The position numbers and the translations under genes are program-made. From a virus, in IMG/VR virus record IMGVR_UViG_3300025141_000239, positions 1 to 41,108 of that record: 41,108 bases of DNA; one strand, 5' to 3'. How positions within the stretch are numbered: the stretch's first letter is position 1; the number at the start of each line of letters is the position of its first letter. Positions 29,359-38,053 of this stretch are shown one piece after another. The notes under the pieces are model-generated. The model searched no databases. It was not told where the DNA came from and saw only the letters and a program-made list of their open reading frames with translations.

Positions 29359-30737
29359 GCCAATTTGAACTTACAGACTTAGTAAGATACTTTCACAATG
29401 TGCGTAATGATAAGGGACAACTTGTGCCTATTATTGGAGAAGATAAGCTAGCTGTGACTGCAGCAATTGCTTATTTATTAGAAGACACTAACTTTCTAAT
29501 TAACGCTTACAGTGGAACAGGAAAGACAGTTATAATGAATGCAGTTTTTGGTTTACTTGAAGGTACAGGCATTCAATATGAAGTTATTGAGCAAATGTCA
29601 GAGACGGCAATGTGGTATGATACCGATAGAATAAATGAATGTCGCTTTGTGGCTATTCCAGAAGCACAAAAAGCCCCTGAAAACATTATTGAAATATTAA
29701 AAACTTGGGCAGATGACCGACCAGCAGAACGCAGACGTACAGATGTCACAATAAATGATATTCGTGTGCAACAATTGCACCCTAAATTTGTATTTATGTG
29801 CAAAGCAGTAGAAAATAAACGTGGAGAAGCCTATTTAGATGCTGAATTAGAGCGTAGATATATGATTACTCACACTAATCCTACAGTTAAACAAACTAAA
29901 GATGTATTACGATACAAGCTAAAACAAGCATCACAACCAATAGAAGACCTCGAAGATATGTCTCCAGAAGAAATTCAATTACTCAGAGACCATTTCCGGG
30001 ATTGTATAATTAGAAGAGATGATGCTCGCGCAATTAAAATAAGAAATCCTTGTGCGCCCTTTCTCTTTGATTTAATACCAAACATTTTTCCCATTGCTCG
30101 TAGTAAGATACACTACTTGCTTAAATTAATTAAAGGAGTAGCACGTTTTTTCCCTGATGAAATATTGACTGTGCAAAAGGATGAGCACGTTTATGGACTT
30201 GTAACACCTAAACACAATTGGTTAGCTATACAAATCTATATAGATTCTTTTGTTACTGAATGTTTACAAATGCCTGCACACGGTACCGATATATTGCATC
30301 TTATTCCTGATAGCGAAATGGATCAATTTGGGCTTGTAACAACCGAAACAATTAAGATGAGCCGACGGGAAATACAACAAGCTGCTCGTCAAGCAGGCTT
30401 GCCCTTTGCTCAGAAAAATATTAACCCCTTACTCGGTTCTTTAACGATGTTAGGGTTCTTAGAAATGGAAGAAGAAGGAAATAAACAAGTCTTCTTTAAA
30501 TCACCACTAGTGAAGGAACCAAGTACTAAAATTGATTGGAATACACTAGTAGAACAAACTAAGGAACTTGTGAAAGATACTTGGCCTTCTGATGTAGCTA
30601 ATGAATATATTGAGCGTTACTGTATGGAAACAGAAGTAATTAACCCTTTTACTAAAGAAAAGACTATACTAGGACAGGAAGCTCCTTTAGCTCCTGAAAA
30701 GAAAGGAGGTGATGATTATGGGTCGTGGCTCGAATAA
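29355..30737 (+). CDS. AAA+ ATPase, putative replicative helicase or loader
   Basis: 460 residues. Walker A NAYSGTGKTVIMN (about 51-63), Walker B position reads FVAIPEAQK instead of the usual hhhhDE, sensor region KFVFMCKAVENKRG, and ELERRYM as a probable arginine finger; C-terminal winged-helix-like domain (about 330-400). This resembles small MCM/AAA+ helicases of archaeal viruses, but MCM-specific motifs are not evident. ATG overlaps the upstream gene by 4 bases; the frame runs 20 bases past the aIF1A start. Confidence 0.65.
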   Translation: MSQFELTDLVRYFHNVRNDKGQLVPIIGEDKLAVTAAIAYLLEDTNFLINAYSGTGKTVIMNAVFGLLEGTGIQYEVIEQMSETAMWYDTDRINECRFVAIPEAQKAPENIIEILKTWADDRPAERRRTDVTINDIRVQQLHPKFVFMCKAVENKRGEAYLDAELERRYMITHTNPTVKQTKDVLRYKLKQASQPIEDLEDMSPEEIQLLRDHFRDCIIRRDDARAIKIRNPCAPFLFDLIPNIFPIARSKIHYLLKLIKGVARFFPDEILTVQKDEHVYGLVTPKHNWLAIQIYIDSFVTECLQMPAHGTDILHLIPDSEMDQFGLVTTETIKMSRREIQQAARQAGLPFAQKNINPLLGSLTMLGFLEMEEEGNKQVFFKSPLVKEPSTKIDWNTLVEQTKELVKDTWPSDVANEYIERYCMETEVINPFTKEKTILGQEAPLAPEKKGGDDYGSWLE

Positions 30738-31044
30738 AGAAATACCTGTTATTAAAAGAGTAAAAATGCCTTATGTTCCGCGCGAAGAAATGTTTGCAGT
30801 AGTGCGCGAAATGACAGGAGGCTCACGCCTCAAAGCTTTATGTGAAGATGGAAAAACCCGTATGATTCGAATACGCGGTCGATTAAAAAAGAAAATGTGG
30901 GTGCGCCCGTATGATTATATTATTATTAAAAAATGGTCTGTTCAAGCAGATAGTAAAGCAGATTTAATATATAGATATACCAAATCAGAACTTAATTTTC
31001 TGCTCCGTAAAGGTTTAATACCAGAAATACTTGAAGGTGTATAA
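30718..31044 (+). CDS. Translation initiation factor 1A homologue (aIF1A)
   Basis: 108 residues. The sequence RVKMPYVPREEMFAVV, MTGGSRLKALCEDGKTRM, IRGRLKKKMWVRPYDYIII and IYRYTKSELNFLLRKG follows the aIF1A/eIF1A S1-like OB fold and its C-terminal helical segment end to end. This factor binds the 30S A site and aids start-codon selection. Start chosen 7 bases after GGAGGT; the gene begins 20 bases inside the AAA+ gene. A viral origin from host is likely. Whether it is functional on host ribosomes is inference, but no key basic residue looks missing. Confidence 0.9.
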   Translation: MGRGSNKEIPVIKRVKMPYVPREEMFAVVREMTGGSRLKALCEDGKTRMIRIRGRLKKKMWVRPYDYIIIKKWSVQADSKADLIYRYTKSELNFLLRKGLIPEILEGV

Positions 31045-31148
31045 TGACGATAGAAAGAAGTGGAACAAGAGCCACCAAACACGACGGTAGTGCAGTATTG
31101 CTTAGAAAAATATTAAAAGAATTAAAGGAGATAAACGAAAAATTATGA
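31044..31148 (+). CDS. Basic microprotein
   Basis: 34 residues (MTIERSGTRATKHDGSAVLL...), basic first half, helical end. Its ATG overlaps the aIF1A stop (TAATG) and its stop overlaps the PolB start (ATGA), so it is translated between the two. Confidence 0.55.
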   Translation: MTIERSGTRATKHDGSAVLLRKILKELKEINEKL

Positions 31149-33370
31149 AAGTACCCTTAATTGCAGTAGCAGGTCCGAACACTATAAATAGGAATACTAA
31201 TGAACAACAAGTTATTATTTGGAGCCGAGGGGAAAAATTAATCAGACCTTCCCCGCGTACACATCATTACTACAAAGAATCTAAAGAAGGGAAAGAGTAT
31301 AAAGTCTTAGGCTCAGACCGTAAAAAGAAATTCGATAAAATAGAAGTTGCTAATTGTGGCGCTTTAAATGAATTTGAAATGGGACCTCGTGGTTTCTTAG
31401 ATGGAGTAACGAAAAATGAATCTGAACGTATATGTATTGAGCACCCTGAATTTTTTGGTAAGTTCTTTGATTCAGAAGGACCACGCACTCTAGGTTTTGA
31501 TATAGAAACATACACCCCGGATAGTACATTTCCTTTTGGTGAAAAATATCCTATTGTGACTATTGGTGTAGCCACTAATGACGGTACAGCTAAGGCATTT
31601 ACTTGGGATGGAGAGAGCGATAAAAAATGTTTACAGGACTTCTTTAATTTTGTGAAAGAGTACGACCCTGACATTATTTATGGATACAATGTTGTAGGGT
31701 ATGATATACCTCAAGTAGAATTTAGAGCAAACTTACATAAATTAAATATGGCTGAATATTTTAACCGTGAAGGGCGCAAAGATAAGTTAAAACCTGAGCT
31801 AGGATTAAAGAAAAATACTGTACGCTGCTGGGGTCGTATAATAGTAGATGTATTAAATTTTACTCGACGTGATTATGCGTTATCAGGTATCCCTAAAGGT
31901 CTTAAAAATGTAGCACAATTCTATGGACAAGACCCAAAAGAATTAGATTTTCGCACAAAGAATATTCTAGATTATGATATGGAAATAGTAGAAGAATATG
32001 TAATAAGTGATTGTAAAGTCACTGAATTTTTATTTAACCATTACTTTCAACAACATTTGTTTGTAGCTGAAGTGCTTAAAGTACCTTTAGAAATGTATTT
32101 GAATGGTCCAGATTCTTTTATCACAAAGATTTTACAGGGGCGCTCTTTGTATAAACAAGAGATTCTTACACTTGATAAAAATAAAGATAGACACCCAGAA
32201 ATTGAGAGTTTTCAAGCAGCTCATATCGATTTATATAAACCGGGTTTTCATAAAGAAAATTATAAGGTAGATTTTAAATCAATGTATCCGAGCATAGCGA
32301 TGGCTCTTAATCTAGGTCCTGATACTACACAAATCATTGGAACTGAAGAGTACGATATATCCAAATTTGGTAGTGAAATGAAAAATAATCACGCCATCCT
32401 TACTATTCCTGATAATATTATCAATAAAAATATTATTATAAGAATAGCTCAAGACAGAAAATCTAGTCTTTATACAATGAGCAAACAGTTTAATGAGATG
32501 CGTGAACCTTTTAAAAGATTAAACACTCAAGAAGCAAAGAGTCGTTCTAATGCTTTAAAAATAATGGTTAATACATTTTATGGCTCTAATACTAATCCGT
32601 ATATGACTTATGGAGATTTATCTGTGGGTATTGCTATTACTGGAGTGGCTCGTTGGTTGATTATGGGTGCTCGAAAACTTATAACTTTAAAGAATGGAGA
32701 TGTAGTAGTTTATATACACACAGATGGTGTTAATACATCTGCTGATGTAGATGTAGATTGGCTTAATACAGAATTACAAAAGGCAATGCGAACTATATTT
32801 CCTTTTAGTGAAGAGCGATGGATTGAAGTAGAAAAAGATACATTTAAGGAAGGATTTTGGATTCAAATAGGTAATTATGTATTGCGCAAAGAAGATAATT
32901 CACTCGTTAAACACGGTTCTACTTTTAAATCTAAAAGTCGATGTACTTTCTATACTAAAGTTTTAGACCAACTTATAGACGCTCGTTTAGATAATGTTGT
33001 TACAGATGAATTTATAGAAAACCTATATAGTTTTGAAAATTATGAACTAGAAGATTTCGTACAAATGCGCACAATGAATAAAGAGATTGCTGATTATAAA
33101 ACAGAGAATGACCTTATAGTACAACTAGCGCGTGAAGCTCAAAAGATGAATATGAAATTAGCCCCCGGCACTCAATTTAGTTTTTATAAAACTAATGAAG
33201 GATATAAACTAGTGGAGCAAGTTGAACATCTAGATGACATAGATATTAAATATCACTGGGATATGGTTAGTTCGCTCTTGCAAAAATTTGGCTTGAGTAA
33301 TTATATGAAACGAAAACCACCAATTACAGTAATGGATAACAAACAAAGACAATTATTGGATTTTATTTAG
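31145..33370 (+). CDS. polB: Family B DNA polymerase
   Basis: 741 residues. Exonuclease: Exo I FDIET (118-122), Exo II YNVVGYD (about 181-187), Exo III YVISD (285-289). Polymerase: A VDFKSMYPS (375-383), B RSNALKIMVNTFYG (467-480), C YIHTDG (523-528). Archaeal B-type polymerases usually have YIDTDG in motif C, so the first Asp is His here while the second, main metal ligand, is present. Shorter than cellular enzymes (about 775). It replicates the viral genome, with the adjacent ATPase and primase. No intein seen. Confidence 0.95.
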   Translation: MKVPLIAVAGPNTINRNTNEQQVIIWSRGEKLIRPSPRTHHYYKESKEGKEYKVLGSDRKKKFDKIEVANCGALNEFEMGPRGFLDGVTKNESERICIEHPEFFGKFFDSEGPRTLGFDIETYTPDSTFPFGEKYPIVTIGVATNDGTAKAFTWDGESDKKCLQDFFNFVKEYDPDIIYGYNVVGYDIPQVEFRANLHKLNMAEYFNREGRKDKLKPELGLKKNTVRCWGRIIVDVLNFTRRDYALSGIPKGLKNVAQFYGQDPKELDFRTKNILDYDMEIVEEYVISDCKVTEFLFNHYFQQHLFVAEVLKVPLEMYLNGPDSFITKILQGRSLYKQEILTLDKNKDRHPEIESFQAAHIDLYKPGFHKENYKVDFKSMYPSIAMALNLGPDTTQIIGTEEYDISKFGSEMKNNHAILTIPDNIINKNIIIRIAQDRKSSLYTMSKQFNEMREPFKRLNTQEAKSRSNALKIMVNTFYGSNTNPYMTYGDLSVGIAITGVARWLIMGARKLITLKNGDVVVYIHTDGVNTSADVDVDWLNTELQKAMRTIFPFSEERWIEVEKDTFKEGFWIQIGNYVLRKEDNSLVKHGSTFKSKSRCTFYTKVLDQLIDARLDNVVTDEFIENLYSFENYELEDFVQMRTMNKEIADYKTENDLIVQLAREAQKMNMKLAPGTQFSFYKTNEGYKLVEQVEHLDDIDIKYHWDMVSSLLQKFGLSNYMKRKPPITVMDNKQRQLLDFI

Positions 33371-33378
33371 GAGAAAGA

Positions 33379-33528
33379 ATGAAAATACCACACATTAATG
33401 CATCGCCTGTATGCGAAGATTGTAAAACAGTAATGTTCCGACGAGGAATTGATATAGATTTTAGAAAAAAGATGGAAGGATGGTCGTGCCCTAAATGCCA
33501 TACAACTAAATGGGATGAGATAATATGA
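33379..33528 (+). CDS. Zinc-ribbon microprotein
   Basis: 49 residues (MKIPHINASPVCEDCKTVMF...WSCPKCHTTKW). Ribosome site AGGAGAAAG before ATG. Coupled to the next gene. Confidence 0.6.
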   Translation: MKIPHINASPVCEDCKTVMFRRGIDIDFRKKMEGWSCPKCHTTKWDEII

Positions 33529-33653
33529 AGAGAGTAAAAAAATTAGTTTGCGGTTATTGCAAACAAGCTAGCATTCACAGCGCAGATTTTGAGGTGTATA
33601 TTTGTGATGATTGTTATGAGAAGAAAAATCATCCCGATGGGAGGAAAGAATGA
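33525..33653 (+). CDS. Zinc-ribbon microprotein
   Basis: 42 residues, CGYCKQASIHS and CDDC, basic start. Coupled both sides by ATGA. Confidence 0.6.
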   Translation: MKRVKKLVCGYCKQASIHSADFEVYICDDCYEKKNHPDGRKE

Positions 33654-33754
33654 AAATTAAAGCTCCTCCACATATGGAAGAAGCTTGGTGGTATATACTT
33701 ATAGCATCATTTTTAATACTATGGATGTGGATGTTTTTATGGGTGGATATATGA
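33650..33754 (+). CDS. Trp-rich membrane microprotein
   Basis: 34 residues (MKIKAPPHMEEAWWYILIAS...FLWVDI), one Trp/Met-rich membrane span. Overlaps preceding stop. Confidence 0.5.
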   Translation: MKIKAPPHMEEAWWYILIASFLILWMWMFLWVDI

Positions 33755-33764
33755 GAGAGGATTT

Positions 33765-34220
33765 ATGAAGAAGAAAAGAAACTTAGGAACACCAAGTAAG
33801 AAAGTAGATATTTCTACAGATTTAAAATGGGGGCTTAAAGAAGAACCTAAAGTAATGCGCGCTTTAGAATCAATCTTTCCTAATTGGCCACCCTTTAAAA
33901 AATTAGGAAAATACGACCATTTTGATTATTGTTCGTGGACTGAAAACTGTTGTTGTTTTGTGGAAATTAAATCCAGACGCAACACTCACGATGCCTATGA
34001 AGAAACAATCATTCCTTCAAAGAAAGTGCGCAAAGCTTTGAGATTAATCAATCTAGGTCATAAAGCAATTTTAGCTATTAAATTTACTGATGGTATATAC
34101 TATGTCGATTTAGAAAATGCGATAATACGTTTTGGTTTTAATGCGCGCACTAATAGAGGAGCAGTAGAATTAAATCATTATGCATTTATCCCTGTTCATC
34201 AATTTGAGCGAATTACATAA
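33765..34220 (+). CDS. PD-(D/E)XK nuclease-like protein
   Basis: 151 residues. WGLKEEPKVMRALESIFP (helix with acidic residue), YDHFDYCSW and CCCFVEIKSRRNTH give a D...ExK core, followed by a helix (SKKVRKALRLINLGHK) and beta strands. Similar to small phage recombination nucleases. The Cys-rich CCCF before the ExK strand is unusual. Partner or alternative to the resolvase-like 25969-26469. Confidence 0.65.
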   Translation: MKKKRNLGTPSKKVDISTDLKWGLKEEPKVMRALESIFPNWPPFKKLGKYDHFDYCSWTENCCCFVEIKSRRNTHDAYEETIIPSKKVRKALRLINLGHKAILAIKFTDGIYYVDLENAIIRFGFNARTNRGAVELNHYAFIPVHQFERIT

Positions 34221-34221
34221 C

Positions 34222-34233
34222 CTTTATATATAA
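34222..34233 (+). promoter_or_regulatory. TATA box
   Basis: CTTTATATATAA, with a second AT-rich element (TTTATTATAATA) 20 bases on; GGAGGTG ribosome site (34260-34266) before ATG 34272. Confidence 0.5.
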
Positions 34234-34271
34234 AACATCAGTTTATTATAATACACCGTGGAGGTGTTGAA

Positions 34272-34493
34272 ATGAATAGTGAAGAAAATTTAGGTGCGGT
34301 TACTACTTATTATAAAGGAGTGGAAGTAAAAGTAGTGTGGCGTGAAGATGGAAAAACAAAACTTGGAAGAGGACATATAATGAATGACGACGAACAGTTT
34401 ATATATCTCAAAGGTGAGAAGGGTTCGCTCGTAGTTAATCGAAAGGAAATCGTTGTGATTAAAGGCTCAGAAAATAAAGCCCCCACGCGCTAA
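34272..34493 (+). CDS. Small beta-rich protein
   Basis: 73 residues, GVEVKVVWREDGKTKLGRGH, then GSLVVNRKEIVVIKGSE: a SH3- or Sm-like small barrel pattern. Not recognised. Strong GGAGGTG ribosome site; stop overlaps the next start. Confidence 0.6.
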   Translation: MNSEENLGAVTTYYKGVEVKVVWREDGKTKLGRGHIMNDDEQFIYLKGEKGSLVVNRKEIVVIKGSENKAPTR

Positions 34494-35881
34494 TGAAGAG
34501 GAAAAAAATGAGAATAATGCCAGTAAGTGATTCGCCTTGGGCCCCTACAGGATTCGGGACGAATACAAGATGTATAGCTAGTATTTTTGCAGACGAAGGA
34601 CATACCGTTGGGTATGCAGGATGCCAAAATAAAGAACACCAACCAGAATGGGAAACTCCTTGGCCATTAGGTCAAGAAGATAAAAAGGTAAAGATGGAAT
34701 TATTACCTTTGATGCACCCCGGCCAAGAAAAATTTGGTGAAAAATCTTTTCCGCAATGGATAGAAGGTTTTCAACCAGAATTAGTTTTTACTCATTTGGA
34801 TATTCAGATGTTTTCATATATGATGGAAGCAAAAAAACCAAAAGGTATAAACTTACCATTACTTAATGATAAAGAAAAGAAGATGACTCAACGAGAGTTT
34901 CAAAGTTTAGCGAAAAAAGCTTATCGAATGGCTAATAAAGATCGATTTAAGATAGCTTCTATTATTCCTATTGATGGACAACCTTCTATTCCCGCTTGGC
35001 AAGCGACATTAGAAGGGGTAGACTATCCTATTGCGATGTCAGAATATGGAAAAACTGTAATGAGTATAGATTTTCCTAGTTGGTCAGGAAATGAACGTAT
35101 GGTTACAATACCACACGGAGTTGATTGTAATTTCTTTAAACCAAAAGTAGTTACAAAACCCAACCCTGACACTTTTATTGTAGGATGTGTAGCCAGAAAT
35201 CAACATCGGAAAAACATCCCTCGCTTAATGCGTGCTTTTAAGATATTTGTAGAAGATAATAATCTCGGACCTGACGATGCAAAACTATTATTACATATGG
35301 ATTGGATGGACCATATGGGATGGAATATTGAATATATGACAAGTGCTCACGTTTTTGATATTGCTGAATATATGATGCCACCCACAATGGGTAATCTAGA
35401 ACAAGGGCAACACCCTGATGATAATGCTATGGTAGATATCTATAATTTAATGGATGTTCACGCATTGCCTACTGGTGGTGAAGGATTTGGTATTCCAACA
35501 GCAGAAGCAATGGCTTGTGGTGTTCCAAATGTCATCAGTAATTATACTACTAGTTATGAATTAGTTGGAGCTGATAAACCAGAATGTCCCGAAGAAATGG
35601 TACTTCCTTGTGGACAAGAAGGTGGAGGCGAAATGATTATTTCAGATAGAGGAATTTTAATTCCTTATAAAGATTTAATGTGGGATACTCCTATTAGAGC
35701 AGCTCCTATGCGTGCTTTATGGGATGAACACGAAGCAGCTAAAGCTTTTAAATATTATTATGATGATAGAGAAGCACTTAAAAAAGCTTCTAAAGCAGCC
35801 CGTAAATATATGCAGAAATACTACGACTGGAGTGTTGTGGGTGAACAATGGAAACAGTGGATAAATAAGGTGAAAATATGA
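34493..35881 (+). CDS. Glycosyltransferase family 4-like protein
   Basis: 462 residues, GT-B type. N-terminal WAPTGFGTNTRCIASIF resembles the glycine-rich acceptor-domain start; C-terminal GCVARNQHRKNIPRLMRAF is the typical nucleotide-binding entrance, and LPTGGEGFGIPTAEAMACGVPNV the E-x7-E motif of GT4. Probably transfers sugar to virion or host glycans. It lies far from the later sugar cluster, among replication genes. Confidence 0.85.
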   Translation: MKRKKMRIMPVSDSPWAPTGFGTNTRCIASIFADEGHTVGYAGCQNKEHQPEWETPWPLGQEDKKVKMELLPLMHPGQEKFGEKSFPQWIEGFQPELVFTHLDIQMFSYMMEAKKPKGINLPLLNDKEKKMTQREFQSLAKKAYRMANKDRFKIASIIPIDGQPSIPAWQATLEGVDYPIAMSEYGKTVMSIDFPSWSGNERMVTIPHGVDCNFFKPKVVTKPNPDTFIVGCVARNQHRKNIPRLMRAFKIFVEDNNLGPDDAKLLLHMDWMDHMGWNIEYMTSAHVFDIAEYMMPPTMGNLEQGQHPDDNAMVDIYNLMDVHALPTGGEGFGIPTAEAMACGVPNVISNYTTSYELVGADKPECPEEMVLPCGQEGGGEMIISDRGILIPYKDLMWDTPIRAAPMRALWDEHEAAKAFKYYYDDREALKKASKAARKYMQKYYDWSVVGEQWKQWINKVKI

Positions 35882-36000
35882 ATTGGTTCGCTCATTTAGA
35901 TGTAATGATTTTTATAGCAGTATTTTACCCTATAGCGGTTGAATACTTAGTGTGGCGTTTGGGAAATGCAGTTCTTGTAGAATTTGAGGAAGTAAAATGA
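35878..36000 (+). CDS. Membrane microprotein
   Basis: 40 residues with a span MIFIAVFYPIAVEYLVW; acidic end. ATGA overlaps both sides. Confidence 0.5.
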   Translation: MNWFAHLDVMIFIAVFYPIAVEYLVWRLGNAVLVEFEEVK

Positions 36001-36077
36001 GTTGGTTAGTAACTTATGAAGAATTTGCATTTGGGTATCTTCAAATATTTATTGCTTTAGCAATATGGGGGATATAA
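35997..36077 (+). CDS. Membrane microprotein
   Basis: 26 residues, MSWLVTYEEFAFGYLQIF then IALAIWGI, hydrophobic end. Stop overlaps the next ATG. Confidence 0.45.
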   Translation: MSWLVTYEEFAFGYLQIFIALAIWGI

Positions 36078-36451
36078 TGAATTTAGTATTCGATTTAGAT
36101 GGAGTTATATGTTCTCCTCCTTTAGGAGTGAGCCCACATCAATACCCTAATTATGAACACTGTTTACCACTAGCTAATGTAACCGAATTTATGCAATGGT
36201 TAAAAAATAAACACCACCATATCACAATATGGTGTGCAAGACCTAATGATTTAAATACTAAATTATCTACGGAAGAATGGCTTAAATTAAATCAAATTCC
36301 GTATGATAGATTACTTTTTGACCGCCCTAGAGAACCTATTTTTGTAACAGATACTCCCCCTAATGCTAAATATTATAAGAATATAGGGGATAATGAAGTA
36401 GTTGATATACTTTTTAATGAATGGAAAGATGAGGTAGTTAACAATGCCTAA
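36077..36451 (+). CDS. HAD-superfamily phosphatase
   Basis: 124 residues: motif I FDLDGVICSPP at the N-terminus, motif II ITIWCARP (T/S replaced near WCAR), later KNIGDNEVVD as an acidic motif. Related to small HAD phosphatases such as NMN/sugar phosphatases. In context it could dephosphorylate sugars or nucleotides. Confidence 0.7.
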   Translation: MNLVFDLDGVICSPPLGVSPHQYPNYEHCLPLANVTEFMQWLKNKHHHITIWCARPNDLNTKLSTEEWLKLNQIPYDRLLFDRPREPIFVTDTPPNAKYYKNIGDNEVVDILFNEWKDEVVNNA

Positions 36452-36722
36452 ATCATCAAATATTTCATTAGGTGATAATGGACCTTTAGTGCGTGTCAAA
36501 TGGCTTGACGCCGTAAATGAACGAAGAGCTCGTAGAGTTTGCATTAAAGACCCTAGCGAACATCTTTCGTATTGTGAAACAATTGGTGAAATGACTGTTT
36601 CAGATACAACCGCGACTGTAATAACCTATCATTATACTGATTGTGATGGCACAGATTTTATATGCCTCCCTACTGCTTGGATAGTTGAAATACAGGAATT
36701 AGAATGGAAAGACAAAGAATAG
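36444..36722 (+). CDS. Hypothetical protein
   Basis: 92 residues, beta-rich, with a C...CDGTDFIC pattern. Overlaps the preceding gene by 8 and the primase by 19 bases. Unknown. Confidence 0.55.
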   Translation: MPKSSNISLGDNGPLVRVKWLDAVNERRARRVCIKDPSEHLSYCETIGEMTVSDTTATVITYHYTDCDGTDFICLPTAWIVEIQELEWKDKE

Positions 36723-37795
36723 TATTCCGTGAATTTGGTATACCCGCCCGTATTGCTACTTTCGACAGTAAAGAAAGTGGCGATGAACTTATAAAAAAGT
36801 GGTCTGGGCGCAAAAACTGTTATGTGAGTGTATACGCTTTTGATGAAATGAATGATAAAAGTAATATCAATTATGATAGTGCTATTATAGAAACTATTTG
36901 GTTTGATTTTGATGATGATGAAAATGTAGATAATTGTTTAAAAGATGTGCGCAAACTCTATGAAGAATTCTGTATACCCAAAAATCTTGTACCACGCATT
37001 TACTATACAGGTGGGCGCGGTTTTCAATTAAACATTGATTTCGTTTATTTACCTTTACCTACTCATATAAAACGAGATGCTATTCGCGATTTTTTAACTT
37101 TTTTAAAAACTAAGTATAAATTAAAATCACTTGATCAACATTGTATTAATAATAGTATAGTATGTTTACGCAGGATGGTTAACACCCCTTATATTAATAA
37201 ACACACTAATAAAAAAAATGGGCGCTATTGCATACAGCTTGAAGTAGAAGAAATGCTAGAATATACAATGGAAGAAATAGAAGAGTTATCTAAATGGCCT
37301 CGTAATCGTTCTTTTAATATAGATAGAGAACAAAATGAAGGAGCTGCTAAAGGATTACTACAATTTGTGTGTGATGTTTTAAATGTTAAATTTACGACTA
37401 CTAACAGTATGTCCTATTTATTAGATAAGATTAACGAAAATAATGAATCATATAGAAATTACCCCCAAAAATCTGTTGGATATATCTATCCAGTACGTGC
37501 TTGTATTAAGAAAGCTATTCAACGTGGGATTGAAAAAGGTAGTAATAATCATATGGCTAATACTGCTATCGCCGCAGAATTAATTAATGCAGGATGGAAA
37601 GATGAAGATATATCTTTTGTTTTTAGTTCTATTTATGATGGAGAATCCGGAAATAAATGGGGTTGGTATAAAGATAATGGTGATGTAGGATTTCAAATTA
37701 ACAATCTCAGGGCGAAAGCTATAAATAGATTTAGTAAGAATAGATTAATGCAGTATAAAATTTGTAAAGATAAATTTTGTGCGTGCGGAAATTAG
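36704..37795 (+). CDS. Archaeo-eukaryotic primase, small-subunit type
   Basis: 363 residues. Motif I IWFDFDDD (65-72) with the DxD metal ligands, motif II YYTGGRGFQLNID (100-112), where the usual His after GF is Gln, and a probable motif III Asp in SLDQHC (D144), followed by an RRMVNTPYINKHT nucleotide-binding strand. The C-terminal part contains a helical domain and CKDKFCAC. Primes DNA synthesis for PolB. The family is clear; whether Gln for His alters activity is unknown. Confidence 0.85.
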   Translation: MERQRIVFREFGIPARIATFDSKESGDELIKKWSGRKNCYVSVYAFDEMNDKSNINYDSAIIETIWFDFDDDENVDNCLKDVRKLYEEFCIPKNLVPRIYYTGGRGFQLNIDFVYLPLPTHIKRDAIRDFLTFLKTKYKLKSLDQHCINNSIVCLRRMVNTPYINKHTNKKNGRYCIQLEVEEMLEYTMEEIEELSKWPRNRSFNIDREQNEGAAKGLLQFVCDVLNVKFTTTNSMSYLLDKINENNESYRNYPQKSVGYIYPVRACIKKAIQRGIEKGSNNHMANTAIAAELINAGWKDEDISFVFSSIYDGESGNKWGWYKDNGDVGFQINNLRAKAINRFSKNRLMQYKICKDKFCACGN

Positions 37796-37803
37796 GTGAA
37801 ACG

Positions 37804-38040
37804 ATGGAAACGAATCAAGAAATGTCAGATAACCTTAATTGGTTAACAACGCAAAATAGGAACCTGCTTGGCAGAGTTCAACAACTAGAGGCGATTTTAA
37901 ATGCCGTTCAAGAGCAAAGCCCAGAAGCGCTTTCTTTTCTCCAAGAAGCCCCAATTAGCCCGCAAATGGGCGAAGAAATACGGGACGACGAAGAATCTAC
38001 CGAAACGGGTGAAGAAGAAAAAGAAGACGAGACGGAGTAA
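37804..38040 (+). CDS. Acidic coiled-coil protein
   Basis: 78 residues: NLNWLTTQNRNLLGRVQQLEAILN coiled coil, then a very acidic tail (EEIRDDEESTETGEEEKEDE). Shape resembles small scaffold or DNA-mimic proteins. Ribosome site AGGTGA. Opens a small cassette that ends with the capsid fragment. Confidence 0.6.
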   Translation: METNQEMSDNLNWLTTQNRNLLGRVQQLEAILNAVQEQSPEALSFLQEAPISPQMGEEIRDDEESTETGEEEKEDETE

Positions 38041-38053
38041 AAAGAGGTAAAGT

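Noticed and set aside
29355-30737. Definite MCM helicase
   Set aside because: MCM-specific Walker B and sensor motifs are not seen; I keep the broader AAA+ call.
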